A stretch of DNA of 64,000 nucleotides from Myxococcales bacterium (GTDB lineage Bacteria; Myxococcota_A; Polyangia; Polyangiales; Polyangiaceae): contig JADJCA010000007.1 in NCBI GenBank assembly GCA_016703425.1, forward strand, positions 372,001 to 436,000, written 5' to 3'. Shown here one piece after another: positions 27,653 to 35,043 of this stretch. Below the pieces are notes generated by a model, which was not told the origin of the DNA, did not search any database, and worked only from the letters and a program-made list of their open reading frames with translations. Made by a program: the position numbers and the translations under genes. Within the stretch, counting starts at the first letter, position 1, and the number at the start of each line of letters is the position of its first letter.

Positions 27653-28682
27653 AGTTCTCTTCGATCCACGCAGCGTACGCGCCGCTCTTCGCCGCCGATA
27701 GCCAGGCGGCATCGTCGAGGTAGAAGCGCACGGTCTTCTTGAGCCCTTCGTCGAGCGAGTGTTTGCAGGTAAATCCACACTCTCGCGCGAGCTTGCTCGC
27801 GTCCGTCGCGTAGCGGCGATCGTGCGCCGGTCGATCGGCGACGAACGTCAGGAGGTGCTCGAAGGCCTCTTGCGGCCGTCCCATCTCCAGGGCCAGCGCG
27901 CCGAGGACGCGCCGCACCATGTCGAGGTTCGCGAGCTCGCGCTCGGCACCGACGCCGTAGGTCTCGCCGGGCCGCCCCTTCTCGATGACCGCCCACAGCG
28001 CGTCGCAATGATCGTCCACGTAGATCCAATCGCGCACCTGCTTGCCGTCTCCGTAGATCGGCACCGCCTTGCCCACGAGGGCGTTGGCGATGACCAACGG
28101 CACCAGCTTCTCGGGGTGTTGCCGCGGGCCGAAGTTGTTGGTCGACGTCGTGATGCGCACCGACAACCCGTACGTCGCCGCGTAGGCGCGGACGAGATGG
28201 TCGCTGGCGGCCTTCGTCGCGGCGTAGGGATTCTGCGGAGCGTAGGGCGACGACTCGGTCGTCTTGGTGCCAGCTGCCGCGGGCCCGTAGACCTCGTCGG
28301 TGGTGACGTGATGAAAGACACCGACGCCGGGGCGCCAGTGCTTGCGACAGGCTTCCAAGAGCGACGCCGTGCCCACGACGTTCGAGGTGACAAAGTCGCG
28401 CGGTCCGAAGATGCTCCGGTCCACGTGGGTCTCGGCGGCGAGGTGCACCACGAGTTCCGGCCGCTCGCGCTCAAAGAGCGCGTCAACGAAGGCGAAGTCG
28501 GCGATGTTCCCCTCCACGAAGCGATAGTTGGGCGCGCCCGCGATCGGCTCGAGGCTCTTTGGGTTTGCCGCGTACGACAAGCAGTCGACGTTGATGAAGT
28601 CGTGTTCTCGGCGCCTCGGCACCGACGCGTTCAAGAAATTAGAACCGATGAACCCGGCGCCACCGGTGACGAGGACCCTCAT
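27636..28682 (-). CDS. rfbB: dTDP-glucose 4,6-dehydratase
   Basis: NAD-dependent short-chain dehydrogenase/reductase that turns dTDP-glucose into dTDP-4-keto-6-deoxyglucose. The N-terminal GGAGFIGSNF binds NAD. HLAAETHVDRSI, TTDEVYG (catalytic Asp-Glu after Thr) and the YAATK Tyr-x-x-x-Lys pair are all present, as is NNFGPRQHPEKLVP for nucleotide binding. The length (348) is normal. It heads the minus-strand operon rfbB-rfbA-methyltransferase-aminotransferase-GT-C genes. No rfbC or rfbD occurs in the window, which points to an amino sugar rather than rhamnose as the product of this locus. Confidence 0.96.
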   Translation of the reverse strand: MRVLVTGGAGFIGSNFLNASVPRRREHDFINVDCLSYAANPKSLEPIAGAPNYRFVEGNIADFAFVDALFERERPELVVHLAAETHVDRSIFGPRDFVTSNVVGTASLLEACRKHWRPGVGVFHHVTTDEVYGPAAAGTKTTESSPYAPQNPYAATKAASDHLVRAYAATYGLSVRITTSTNNFGPRQHPEKLVPLVIANALVGKAVPIYGDGKQVRDWIYVDDHCDALWAVIEKGRPGETYGVGAERELANLDMVRRVLGALALEMGRPQEAFEHLLTFVADRPAHDRRYATDASKLARECGFTCKHSLDEGLKKTVRFYLDDAAWLSAAKSGAYAAWIEENYGKRH

Positions 28683-28703
28683 GGAAGAGCAGGTCCGATC
28701 TTG

Positions 28704-30434
28704 TCAGAAGGGTGGCGGAAGCGCACGGCTATCGTCGAGCGTCATGCGTTCGAGGGTGACGGCCGCGCTCGGGTCAGCGCGAAAGCCGAGTTCGACGAGG
28801 CCCGAATCGAAGCAGCCTGGCGGCAAGGCAAAAGCGACGACGCTTTTGCCGACGGCGAAGCGGCGCTCGCCGAGATCGCAGCGACCGAAGAACGAGCCCA
28901 ACGAGACGCGAAGCGAGCCTTCGCCATCGGCATGCAGCGCCAGCGTCGCGCGGTCGGCGAAGGGCCAGCCGGCGGTCCAAACGACGACCGCCTCGGGAGC
29001 AACGAGGAGGAGACCGTCGGACCTCGCCGCGGTGCCGCGCGAGGCGGCGACGAGCGACGGGTGCGTGAAGGATAGCGTGTTCGGCTCCCAGGAGAGATCG
29101 CGGTACGAGCGCCGGTAGTGGAGATCCGTCGTGGCGAGCCCGAAGGACGCCATAGGCATGCCGAAGCGCGTCGCGTAGACGACCTTCGCCGGCAGCACCG
29201 CGACGTCACCGATGGCCGCGACGGCGCGATAGGCGGCGCCCGCGGAGGCGATGCGCAGCGGCGCTGCATCGAGAGGCGTCTTACCCTGGGTCGTTCCCGC
29301 GACGGCGAAGAGCACGGGCACTCCGAAGAGGAGAACGGCACCGACGGAGGTGACGGGAAGAGCGGCGCGAAGGGTGGACGGCACGCGCGCCGCGAGGGCA
29401 TCGAGCGCGAGAGCCCCGAAGACGACGAACAGAGGCACGAGCACCACAAGACGACGCGCCCCGAAGGTTGCCTTGGCGTGCCAGTCGAGAGGCGACGACG
29501 CGACGAAGAGGCACGCGCCAACGACGAGCGCGCCGGCCAGCGCAAAGGGGCGGTGACGTGGCTCGCGGCGACCCAGGGCGATGCCAAAAAGGGCGAGGTA
29601 GGCGACGGGCGTTGCGAAGAGCAAACCGCCTTGCGGCGCGAAGAGCAGGAGCCAAGGGTGTGCATGCGCGAGGTGCACGAAGTGGCGTCCTTGTGGCAGG
29701 ACGAAGGGCGAGCCGTAGAGATACCGGTAGAGGAGAAGCGTAGCGCCGAGCCCCAAGAGCGCCCCCGACGCGACGACCGCAGCAAGGGCCAGCTTGCGCG
29801 CCGGTGGCGCGGAGCCGCTCAGGATCACCACAAGGGGGATGCACGCGTACGCGGCGTCGGGCATCCGATGCAACGTCAGCGCAGCGAGCGCCAGGGCGAC
29901 AACCCACCAGCGGCCAAGCGCCTCGCCGTCGCCCGCCCAGAACGAGGCCCAGAGGACCGCGGCCGCGAAGAAGCACTCGAAGGCGTGGGAATTCGAGACG
30001 AAGACGCTCGCGTATTGCGGCAAGCTACTCGCCGTCGCGAAGAGCACCGCCGCCACGAACGATGCGCCGACGCTCGCCCATCGCCGCGCAACGCTGAACG
30101 CGAGAGCGATCGAGAGCGCGGCGAGCGGCAAGGCCGACGCGAGGGCGAAGCGCGCGATGGGGCCGCGACACCCAGCCCGGACCGCGAGGGGCGCGTCCTT
30201 GGCGACGGGGACGAAGACGCGCGCCGCAAGCAGGAGCGGCGTCCACACGAGCGCGGGCCCGGCGTACGCCGGGTTGTCTACGCGCCCGACGCCGCGGTCG
30301 ACACCTTGCGCGTAAGGGTCGCCGCAGAGCGCGTAGTCGTTTCGGAAGTCGAGGTCGCCGTCGAAGGCCAGCGAGCGCGCATAGAGGAACGCGTAGTGAC
30401 CGTCAGCGGCGCCGGGATCGCGGACGCCGCTCAC
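28704..30434 (-). CDS. Multi-pass membrane protein, GT-C-like; N-terminus probably frameshifted
   Basis: As read, the protein starts at a GTG (30434) directly in the periplasmic loop (SGVRDPGAADGHYAFLYARS), without the first helix its relatives have. A stop lies 20 codons further upstream in the same frame. In the next frame an ATG at 30528 gives MGRAFAAVALAVHRVKAL. If one base of the AAAA run at 30469-30472 (TTTT on the coding strand) is removed, that segment joins on as ALCFALARHYSALYLVSGVR, a good first helix. The real gene is therefore likely 28704-30528, about 607 residues with ten or more helices. The loop DGHYAFLYARSLAFDGDLDF relates it to the protein at 21591. It lies 21 bases upstream of rfbB. 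Confidence 0.82.
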   Translation of the reverse strand: MSGVRDPGAADGHYAFLYARSLAFDGDLDFRNDYALCGDPYAQGVDRGVGRVDNPAYAGPALVWTPLLLAARVFVPVAKDAPLAVRAGCRGPIARFALASALPLAALSIALAFSVARRWASVGASFVAAVLFATASSLPQYASVFVSNSHAFECFFAAAVLWASFWAGDGEALGRWWVVALALAALTLHRMPDAAYACIPLVVILSGSAPPARKLALAAVVASGALLGLGATLLLYRYLYGSPFVLPQGRHFVHLAHAHPWLLLFAPQGGLLFATPVAYLALFGIALGRREPRHRPFALAGALVVGACLFVASSPLDWHAKATFGARRLVVLVPLFVVFGALALDALAARVPSTLRAALPVTSVGAVLLFGVPVLFAVAGTTQGKTPLDAAPLRIASAGAAYRAVAAIGDVAVLPAKVVYATRFGMPMASFGLATTDLHYRRSYRDLSWEPNTLSFTHPSLVAASRGTAARSDGLLLVAPEAVVVWTAGWPFADRATLALHADGEGSLRVSLGSFFGRCDLGERRFAVGKSVVAFALPPGCFDSGLVELGFRADPSAAVTLERMTLDDSRALPPPF

Positions 30435-30537
30435 CAGGTAGAGCGCCGAGTAGTGACGAGCGAGCGCGAAAACAAAGCGCCTTCACCCGGTGCACGGCGA
30501 GTGCGACGGCGGCGAAGGCGCGCCCCATACGCACGGG

Positions 30538-31083
30538 TCAGAAACTCTCGAGGGCCTGTCCGCAGAATCCACCGCCGGGGTTTGTGCATTCGAGGTTGAG
30601 GAGCGGCGCGCCGGCTTCCAGCGCGATGCACTTGAGCGTACAGGTGTGGCTGCCGGCGTCGAAGATCGTCAGGCCCGTAGCCGTCGCCTGCGCCGGGGCC
30701 CCCGCCTTGGCCGTCCACGCCACCGATGCGTTCTGCCCGAGGGGCGCGGCCGTGATGACATCACCCGGCGTCGAGATCTGAGTGCTCAGGATGCCGCAGT
30801 TCGCCGGACCGGACGATGAGTAGGACTTGCCCGAGGCCGCCTTCCAGCAGACGTCGAGCGCGACGACTTGCGCATCGGGGGTCGGGGTCGGGATCGTCGT
30901 TGTCGTTGTCGCTGCCGGGTTCGTGTTTGTCGTCGTCGCCGTCGGCGCGGCCGCGTCGGCGAAGTTGTTGCTGTCGTCGTCGGGGCAGCCCGCCTGGAAC
31001 AGCAGGGTGGCGTAGAGCGCCGTACCGATGACTGGCAAGCCGATGCGGGCGAACCGCGAGCGCGGGTTTTTCTGATCCTTCAT
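30538..31083 (-). CDS. Small lipoprotein with Thr/Pro-rich linker
   Basis: A 181-residue lipoprotein starting at the ATG at 31083 (MKDQKNPRSRF), preceded by a clear GGAGAGG ribosome site. The lipobox is LFQAGC. A Thr/Asn/Pro-rich linker (TTTNTNPAATTTTTIPTPTP) separates the anchor from a 130-residue domain with six Cys, likely in disulfides (DVCWKAASG, NCGILST, HTCTLKCI, LECTNPGGGFCG). No family is recognised. Longer reading frames upstream are Arg-rich and without support. It ends ten bases before the probable ATG (30528) of the membrane-protein gene, so they may share a transcript. Confidence 0.8.
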   Translation of the reverse strand: MKDQKNPRSRFARIGLPVIGTALYATLLFQAGCPDDDSNNFADAAAPTATTTNTNPAATTTTTIPTPTPDAQVVALDVCWKAASGKSYSSSGPANCGILSTQISTPGDVITAAPLGQNASVAWTAKAGAPAQATATGLTIFDAGSHTCTLKCIALEAGAPLLNLECTNPGGGFCGQALESF

Positions 31084-31208
31084 GAGCCTCTCCCCTGGCT
31101 CGCGAAGGCCTGCCCCCCGCAGAGCGCAGGGAGAGTACGAGGGTTTTGGGCCAGCACCTCGAAAAAATGCAGCCAGGCCGGTTCGCGGCGACGCCCCATC
31201 GGCGGACG

Positions 31209-31757
31209 CTACTTCACGACGACGACGGCACCGCTCGAGACGGCGAGATCGCCGTCCGCGGTGCACGGTGTATCGGTGCAGTTGGCGAGCTTCTTCTCGA
31301 CGTAGGTGTAAACGAGGGTGTTCGTCGACAAGTCGCCCTTGATGGTCTCGGTGCTCTGCCATTGGCACGCGTTGAACATGAACGGCTCGACGAGGCGGAG
31401 GCTGATGACGTCGCCCTTCACGGTGCCCTCAAACGTCTTGCCCGCGAACTCGACACTCGCGTCGCCGCCCTTGCAGGGGAACCGCAGCTTGCCGGACTGA
31501 TTCTCAACGTGCTCGTTCACGAAACAGGTGTTTGACGAGAGCGTCAGCGCGCCGACCTCGAGGTCGCGCTCGCACCCCTGCGGGGCGTCGGCGTCGGGGT
31601 CGAACGCTGCGGCGGCGTCGGCATCCTTGGGGCGCGACGACGCCCCGGCGTCCGCCGCGGTAGGCGCCGCGGCATCGGCGGCCGAAGAGCCGACGCCGCG
31701 GCCTGCGGCAGAGCATGCGAGGAGCGAAAGGGACAGGATGCCAACGAGCGCACGCAT
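31209..31757 (-). CDS. Small lipoprotein, unknown function
   Basis: A 182-residue lipoprotein from the ATG at 31757 with lipobox SLLAC (C15). An Ala/Asp-rich linker to residue about 60 is followed by a compact domain with six Cys (GCERDLEVGALTL, NTCFVNEHVENQ, FPCKGGDASVEF, NACQWQS, NCTDTPCTADG) and a beta-rich feel. The C-terminus is DLAVSSGAVVVVK. No family is recognised. It is divergent from the formylglycine-enzyme-like gene with a 124-base gap that must hold both promoters. Confidence 0.8.
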   Translation of the reverse strand: MRALVGILSLSLLACSAAGRGVGSSAADAAAPTAADAGASSRPKDADAAAAFDPDADAPQGCERDLEVGALTLSSNTCFVNEHVENQSGKLRFPCKGGDASVEFAGKTFEGTVKGDVISLRLVEPFMFNACQWQSTETIKGDLSTNTLVYTYVEKKLANCTDTPCTADGDLAVSSGAVVVVK

Positions 31758-31881
31758 GCGAGAGGTCTGGCACGGGACCTTGGTCGTTCAAGGGACGCGG
31801 CGAACTAGTCCCTGAGAAATCGCCTGATTCGACCACTCCTCACGACCACCGCGGCCCGCACCTTGCGCTAGAGTCGCCCCG

Positions 31882-32823
31882 ATGGCCGAAGGCGACGCAA
31901 GGACTTCGTTCGTACGGCCTGCGTTTGCGGCCCACCGAAGAGCTGTCTTGGTACCGGTCGGCATTGGGGTGCTCGTTACGAGCGCGTCGCTTACCACCAC
32001 GGCCCTCGGCGACGCTCCCGCGGTCCGCGAGTGGCGTTTCGTGGCCGGCAAACACTGGCAGGTCAAGAGCGACCCCGGCGAAGCGCCGGCCACCACCGAC
32101 GCCCGCGAGGGCAACCGCGGCAAGTGCACCGAGGGCATGGTCGAGGTGCGCGGCCAGTTCAAGCTCATGCCCAACGGCGACGGCCTCCAACAGACGACGT
32201 GCAAGAAATGGATCTCGCGCACGTTCCCGGAGCGCTGCGCCGAGTTCGACCGCGACAAGTGGCTCGCGCTCTCAAAGGACGTCAAGACGCGCGAGATGGC
32301 CTTCTGCATCGATCGCTTCGAGTACCCCAATCGCAAGGGCGAATACCCCGTCATCTTGCTCGACTGGAACGAAGCCGGTGCACTCTGCAAGCAAGAGAAG
32401 AAGCGCCTCTGCACCGAAGACGAGTGGACCTTCGCCTGCGAAGGCGAAGAAGCCGTCCCTTACCCCTACGGCTACACGCGCGACGCCGACGCCTGCCTCG
32501 TCGATCGGCCGTGGCGCCCCTTCGCCGGCACGTGGATCAAGCACGGTCGCGGCAGCGAGCAGACGAGGCGCGAGCTCGACGGCCTGTGGCAGGGACTCCC
32601 ATCAGGCGCGCAGCCAAAGTGCCGCTCACCCTTCGGCGTCTACGACATGGTCGGCAACGTCGACGAGTGGACGCGCTCGGTCTTGCCAGGCCGCCCGTCG
32701 ATCTTGAAGGGCGGCTATTGGGGTCCGGTGCGCACGCGCTGTCGGCCCTCGACGCGCGCCCACGGCGAGACGCACGTCTTCTACCAGGAAGGCGTGCGCT
32801 GCTGCACCGACGCAGTGAAGTGA
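31882..32823 (+). CDS. Exported formylglycine-generating-enzyme (FGE-sulfatase) fold protein
   Basis: A 313-residue protein with a hydrophobic export segment near residues 20-42 (VLVPVGIGVLVTSAS, ending TTTALGDAPA). The C-terminal two thirds follow the FGE/SUMF1 (C-type-lectin-like) fold: FCIDRFEYPNRKGEYP, LLDWNEAGALCKQEKKRLCT, EDEWTFACEGE, YPYGY, YDMVGNVDEWT and ILKGGYWGPVRTRCR. It has many Cys, but the pattern differs from copper-binding true FGEs, so it may bind ligand or carry out another oxidation instead of modifying a sulfatase. No sulfatase gene is nearby. The start is ATG at 31882. Confidence 0.85.
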   Translation: MAEGDARTSFVRPAFAAHRRAVLVPVGIGVLVTSASLTTTALGDAPAVREWRFVAGKHWQVKSDPGEAPATTDAREGNRGKCTEGMVEVRGQFKLMPNGDGLQQTTCKKWISRTFPERCAEFDRDKWLALSKDVKTREMAFCIDRFEYPNRKGEYPVILLDWNEAGALCKQEKKRLCTEDEWTFACEGEEAVPYPYGYTRDADACLVDRPWRPFAGTWIKHGRGSEQTRRELDGLWQGLPSGAQPKCRSPFGVYDMVGNVDEWTRSVLPGRPSILKGGYWGPVRTRCRPSTRAHGETHVFYQEGVRCCTDAVK

Positions 32824-32856
32824 GGGCTTCTACGGCGGTCGAACGCGGGAGCAGCG

Positions 32857-33855
32857 TCAGGGCCCGCCCGCGTCGAGCGGCGCCCCATCACCGGAGTCCA
32901 GCGTTGCCGTGTAGATGTAGGCGCTGCTGGCGGAGACGGGCGCAATCTGATCAACGCCCCAAGGGTTAAGCGGCACGATGACGGTGTTCCCTGCGGGGTC
33001 GACAAGGGTTCCGCCCACCGCATACGCGTGTCCGTCCTGTCCATAGACCTGGGCGACGGCAACGGCGTCGGGCGAGGGCGAGTCCCCCGCGAACACATAG
33101 TTCAGCCCGAGCTGCGCGAGGGCCATGCCGGCATTGCCGCCCTCATCGCGAAGGACCCCCGTCAGCCCGTCGGCGTTGTTCGAGTAAACGATGGCCTTTT
33201 CAATCGCCATCATGAAGTCGGGCCCGCTGCCGAAGACCTCGCCGTCGTTCAACACCACGCCGACGGTCGTCGGGCCGTCGACCCCCTGGAGGGTCACGTT
33301 GTAGACTCCGTTGCCGAGCGGGGTCACCAGGCTCGCGAGGTGTGCCTGCCCCTCCGGCGTCTGCGCGACAGAGTTTATGGCGGCGACCGCGTAGCAATTG
33401 GCAATGTCGCCTTGCACGAGCTCGGGCTGGCTGGCGGCGTCTCGGTAGTTCTGGATGAGGTCGACCTGCTGATCGAAACGTTCTTGAGCGGACAGCTCGC
33501 GAACTTCGACGCCCGTCGTGTCGACGTCGGCCTCCGTCGGCCAACGATCTCGCTCGCCCGGCGACATGTCTTGGATCAGGTCTTCGACGGAGGGCCCGCC
33601 ACCGTCGTAGCCGCCGCCGTCGTAGCCGCCGCCGTCGTAGCCGCCGCCGTCGTAGCCGCCGCCGGCGTAGCCGCCACCGTCGTAGCCGCCGCCGTCGTAG
33701 CCACCGCCGTCGTAGCCGCCGCCGCCTCCGCCGTCCTGACTGGCGAAGAAGGGGTCATCGCTGATGGCGACGCCGCCGACGCAGAGATGAAGGTGCGCGA
33801 CGTCGAGTGCGAAGATTGCCATGGCCCATGCCCAGGCAACGCGTGTGCCGTTCAA
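32857..33855 (-). CDS. Calpain-like cysteine protease (C2-type) with N-terminal YDGGG repeats
   Basis: A 332-residue protein whose first 30 residues look like an export signal (VAWAWAMAIFALDVAHLHL). Residues 48-87 are eight tandem pentapeptides YDGGG (one is YAGGG). A compact domain then carries a calpain-type triad: VQGDIANCYAVAAINSVA with C154 in the QGxxxxC context, GHAYAV with H276, and LNPWGV with N297. Spacing and motif wording match family C2 proteases in shortened form. The Trp usual after the catalytic Cys is Tyr here. The repeat is probably a flexible or wall-spanning linker. The start is the first codon at 33855; an in-frame ATG 12 codons on is an alternative. Confidence 0.75.
   Translation of the reverse strand: MNGTRVAWAWAMAIFALDVAHLHLCVGGVAISDDPFFASQDGGGGGGYDGGGYDGGGYDGGGYAGGGYDGGGYDGGGYDGGGYDGGGPSVEDLIQDMSPGERDRWPTEADVDTTGVEVRELSAQERFDQQVDLIQNYRDAASQPELVQGDIANCYAVAAINSVAQTPEGQAHLASLVTPLGNGVYNVTLQGVDGPTTVGVVLNDGEVFGSGPDFMMAIEKAIVYSNNADGLTGVLRDEGGNAGMALAQLGLNYVFAGDSPSPDAVAVAQVYGQDGHAYAVGGTLVDPAGNTVIVPLNPWGVDQIAPVSASSAYIYTATLDSGDGAPLDAGGP
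33595..33714 (-). repeat. 15-bp tandem repeat, eight copies, coding YDGGG
   Basis: Eight perfect-length copies of a 15-base unit, mainly differing at synonymous positions, except the fourth, where one base turns YDGGG into YAGGG. The unit keeps the reading frame, so copy-number change would alter linker length without breaking the protease gene. Confidence 0.9.
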
Positions 33856-33931
33856 ATTGCCCTTCGTTCAGGCAATTCGAGCGGCCGCGTCTTGCCTCAT
33901 CGTGCAGCACCGGCGCCCCCGCACTCGCGCG

Positions 33932-34906
33932 TCAGTGCGGCGAGCCGCCGGGTGAAGGCGCCCCGATGGAGACAAGCTCCACGTCGAAGACGAGCATGCC
34001 AGCCGGGGCCCCGGGACGCGTGGGCTTCTCGCCGTAGGCGAGCTCGCCGGGAATCCAGAAGCGCGTCTTCTCGCCCTCGACCATGAGCTGCACGCCCTCC
34101 GTCCAGCCTTTGATGACGTTGCTCAAGCCGAAGGTCGTTGGCTCACCGCGCGTGACGGAGCTGTCGAACATCTTGCCGTCGGGCGTCCAGCCTGAGTAGT
34201 GAACGGTGACGCGGTCCGTGGCCGCTGGCTTCTTCTTGCCGGTGCCGGCCTTCAGCACGCGGTACTGGAGACCCGAAGCGGTCTTCTTCGCGGTCGCCGG
34301 CGCGGCCTTCACGTCCTCCGGGGTCGCGGGCGGTTTCGGGCCGACGGTGATTTCGATGAGCTCGACATCGAAGACGAGATCGCCGGCCGGCGCGCCCATC
34401 ATTCGGGGCTTCTCGCCATACGCGAGCGCCGCGGGGATCCAGAAGCGACGCTTTTCACCGGCGACCATGAGCTGAAGGCCTTCGGTCCATCCGGGAATGA
34501 CCTCGCTCACGCGGAACGTGGCGGGCTCGCCGCGCGTCACGGAGCTGTCGAACATCGCGCCGGCCTTGGTCCAGCCGGTGTAGTGCACCTTCACCTTGTC
34601 GGACGGGGACGGGCTCTCCTTGCCTTTGCCCGGCGTGAGCACCACGGAGCTGAGCCCCGTCGCGGTCTTCTTCGCCGTCGCCGGCGGGGCGGCAACGTCC
34701 GCAGGCGCCGGGAGCGCGTTGGCGCTCGCGACGGGGGCGACCTCACCGGGCGGCGGCGTCAGGGCCGCGGTCGCCGCGTTGGTCGCCGCGGGCGCGCTCC
34801 CCTTCCCGCTCCCAACGGCCGAAGGGCCAGCAGGATCGGCAAGCGCGGGGGTCTTGTCGCAGGCGGCCACGAGGGAAAGGAGCACGAGCAAGGAGGTGGT
34901 TCGCAT
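33932..34906 (-). CDS. Lipoprotein with two FKBP-type peptidyl-prolyl isomerase domains
   Basis: Catalyses cis-trans isomerisation of prolyl bonds in the periplasm or at the surface. The ATG at 34906 (MRTTSLLVLLSLVAAC) gives a short signal and lipobox VAAC. After an Ala/Pro-rich linker come two FKBP domains of about 100 residues (near 95-195 and 215-315). Each has VHYxGW, GxMFDSSVTRGEP, VIxGWTEGxQLMVxGEKxRFWIP and LVFDVEL. They are about two thirds identical, so they arose by tandem duplication inside the gene. FKBP active-site aromatics (Tyr, Phe, Trp) are kept in both copies. It is divergent from lnt, an apt neighbour because Lnt finishes lipoproteins. Confidence 0.92.
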   Translation of the reverse strand: MRTTSLLVLLSLVAACDKTPALADPAGPSAVGSGKGSAPAATNAATAALTPPPGEVAPVASANALPAPADVAAPPATAKKTATGLSSVVLTPGKGKESPSPSDKVKVHYTGWTKAGAMFDSSVTRGEPATFRVSEVIPGWTEGLQLMVAGEKRRFWIPAALAYGEKPRMMGAPAGDLVFDVELIEITVGPKPPATPEDVKAAPATAKKTASGLQYRVLKAGTGKKKPAATDRVTVHYSGWTPDGKMFDSSVTRGEPTTFGLSNVIKGWTEGVQLMVEGEKTRFWIPGELAYGEKPTRPGAPAGMLVFDVELVSIGAPSPGGSPH

Positions 34907-35043
34907 CGGGCGCCATGCTGCCAAAGTCGCGTCGCGGGGGCCATCCCATTAAGCGCGGCCCGAAAGGGCGGCGCGAAAATGTCGGGCGCGAAACGGCGCC
35001 GCCTAGGTTTGGTCACCGAAGCCGTTCATGGCACGCTGCGTGG

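Noticed and set aside
33595..33714. Possible CRISPR array
   Set aside because: The 15-bp units are contiguous without spacers and keep a protein reading frame (YDGGG).
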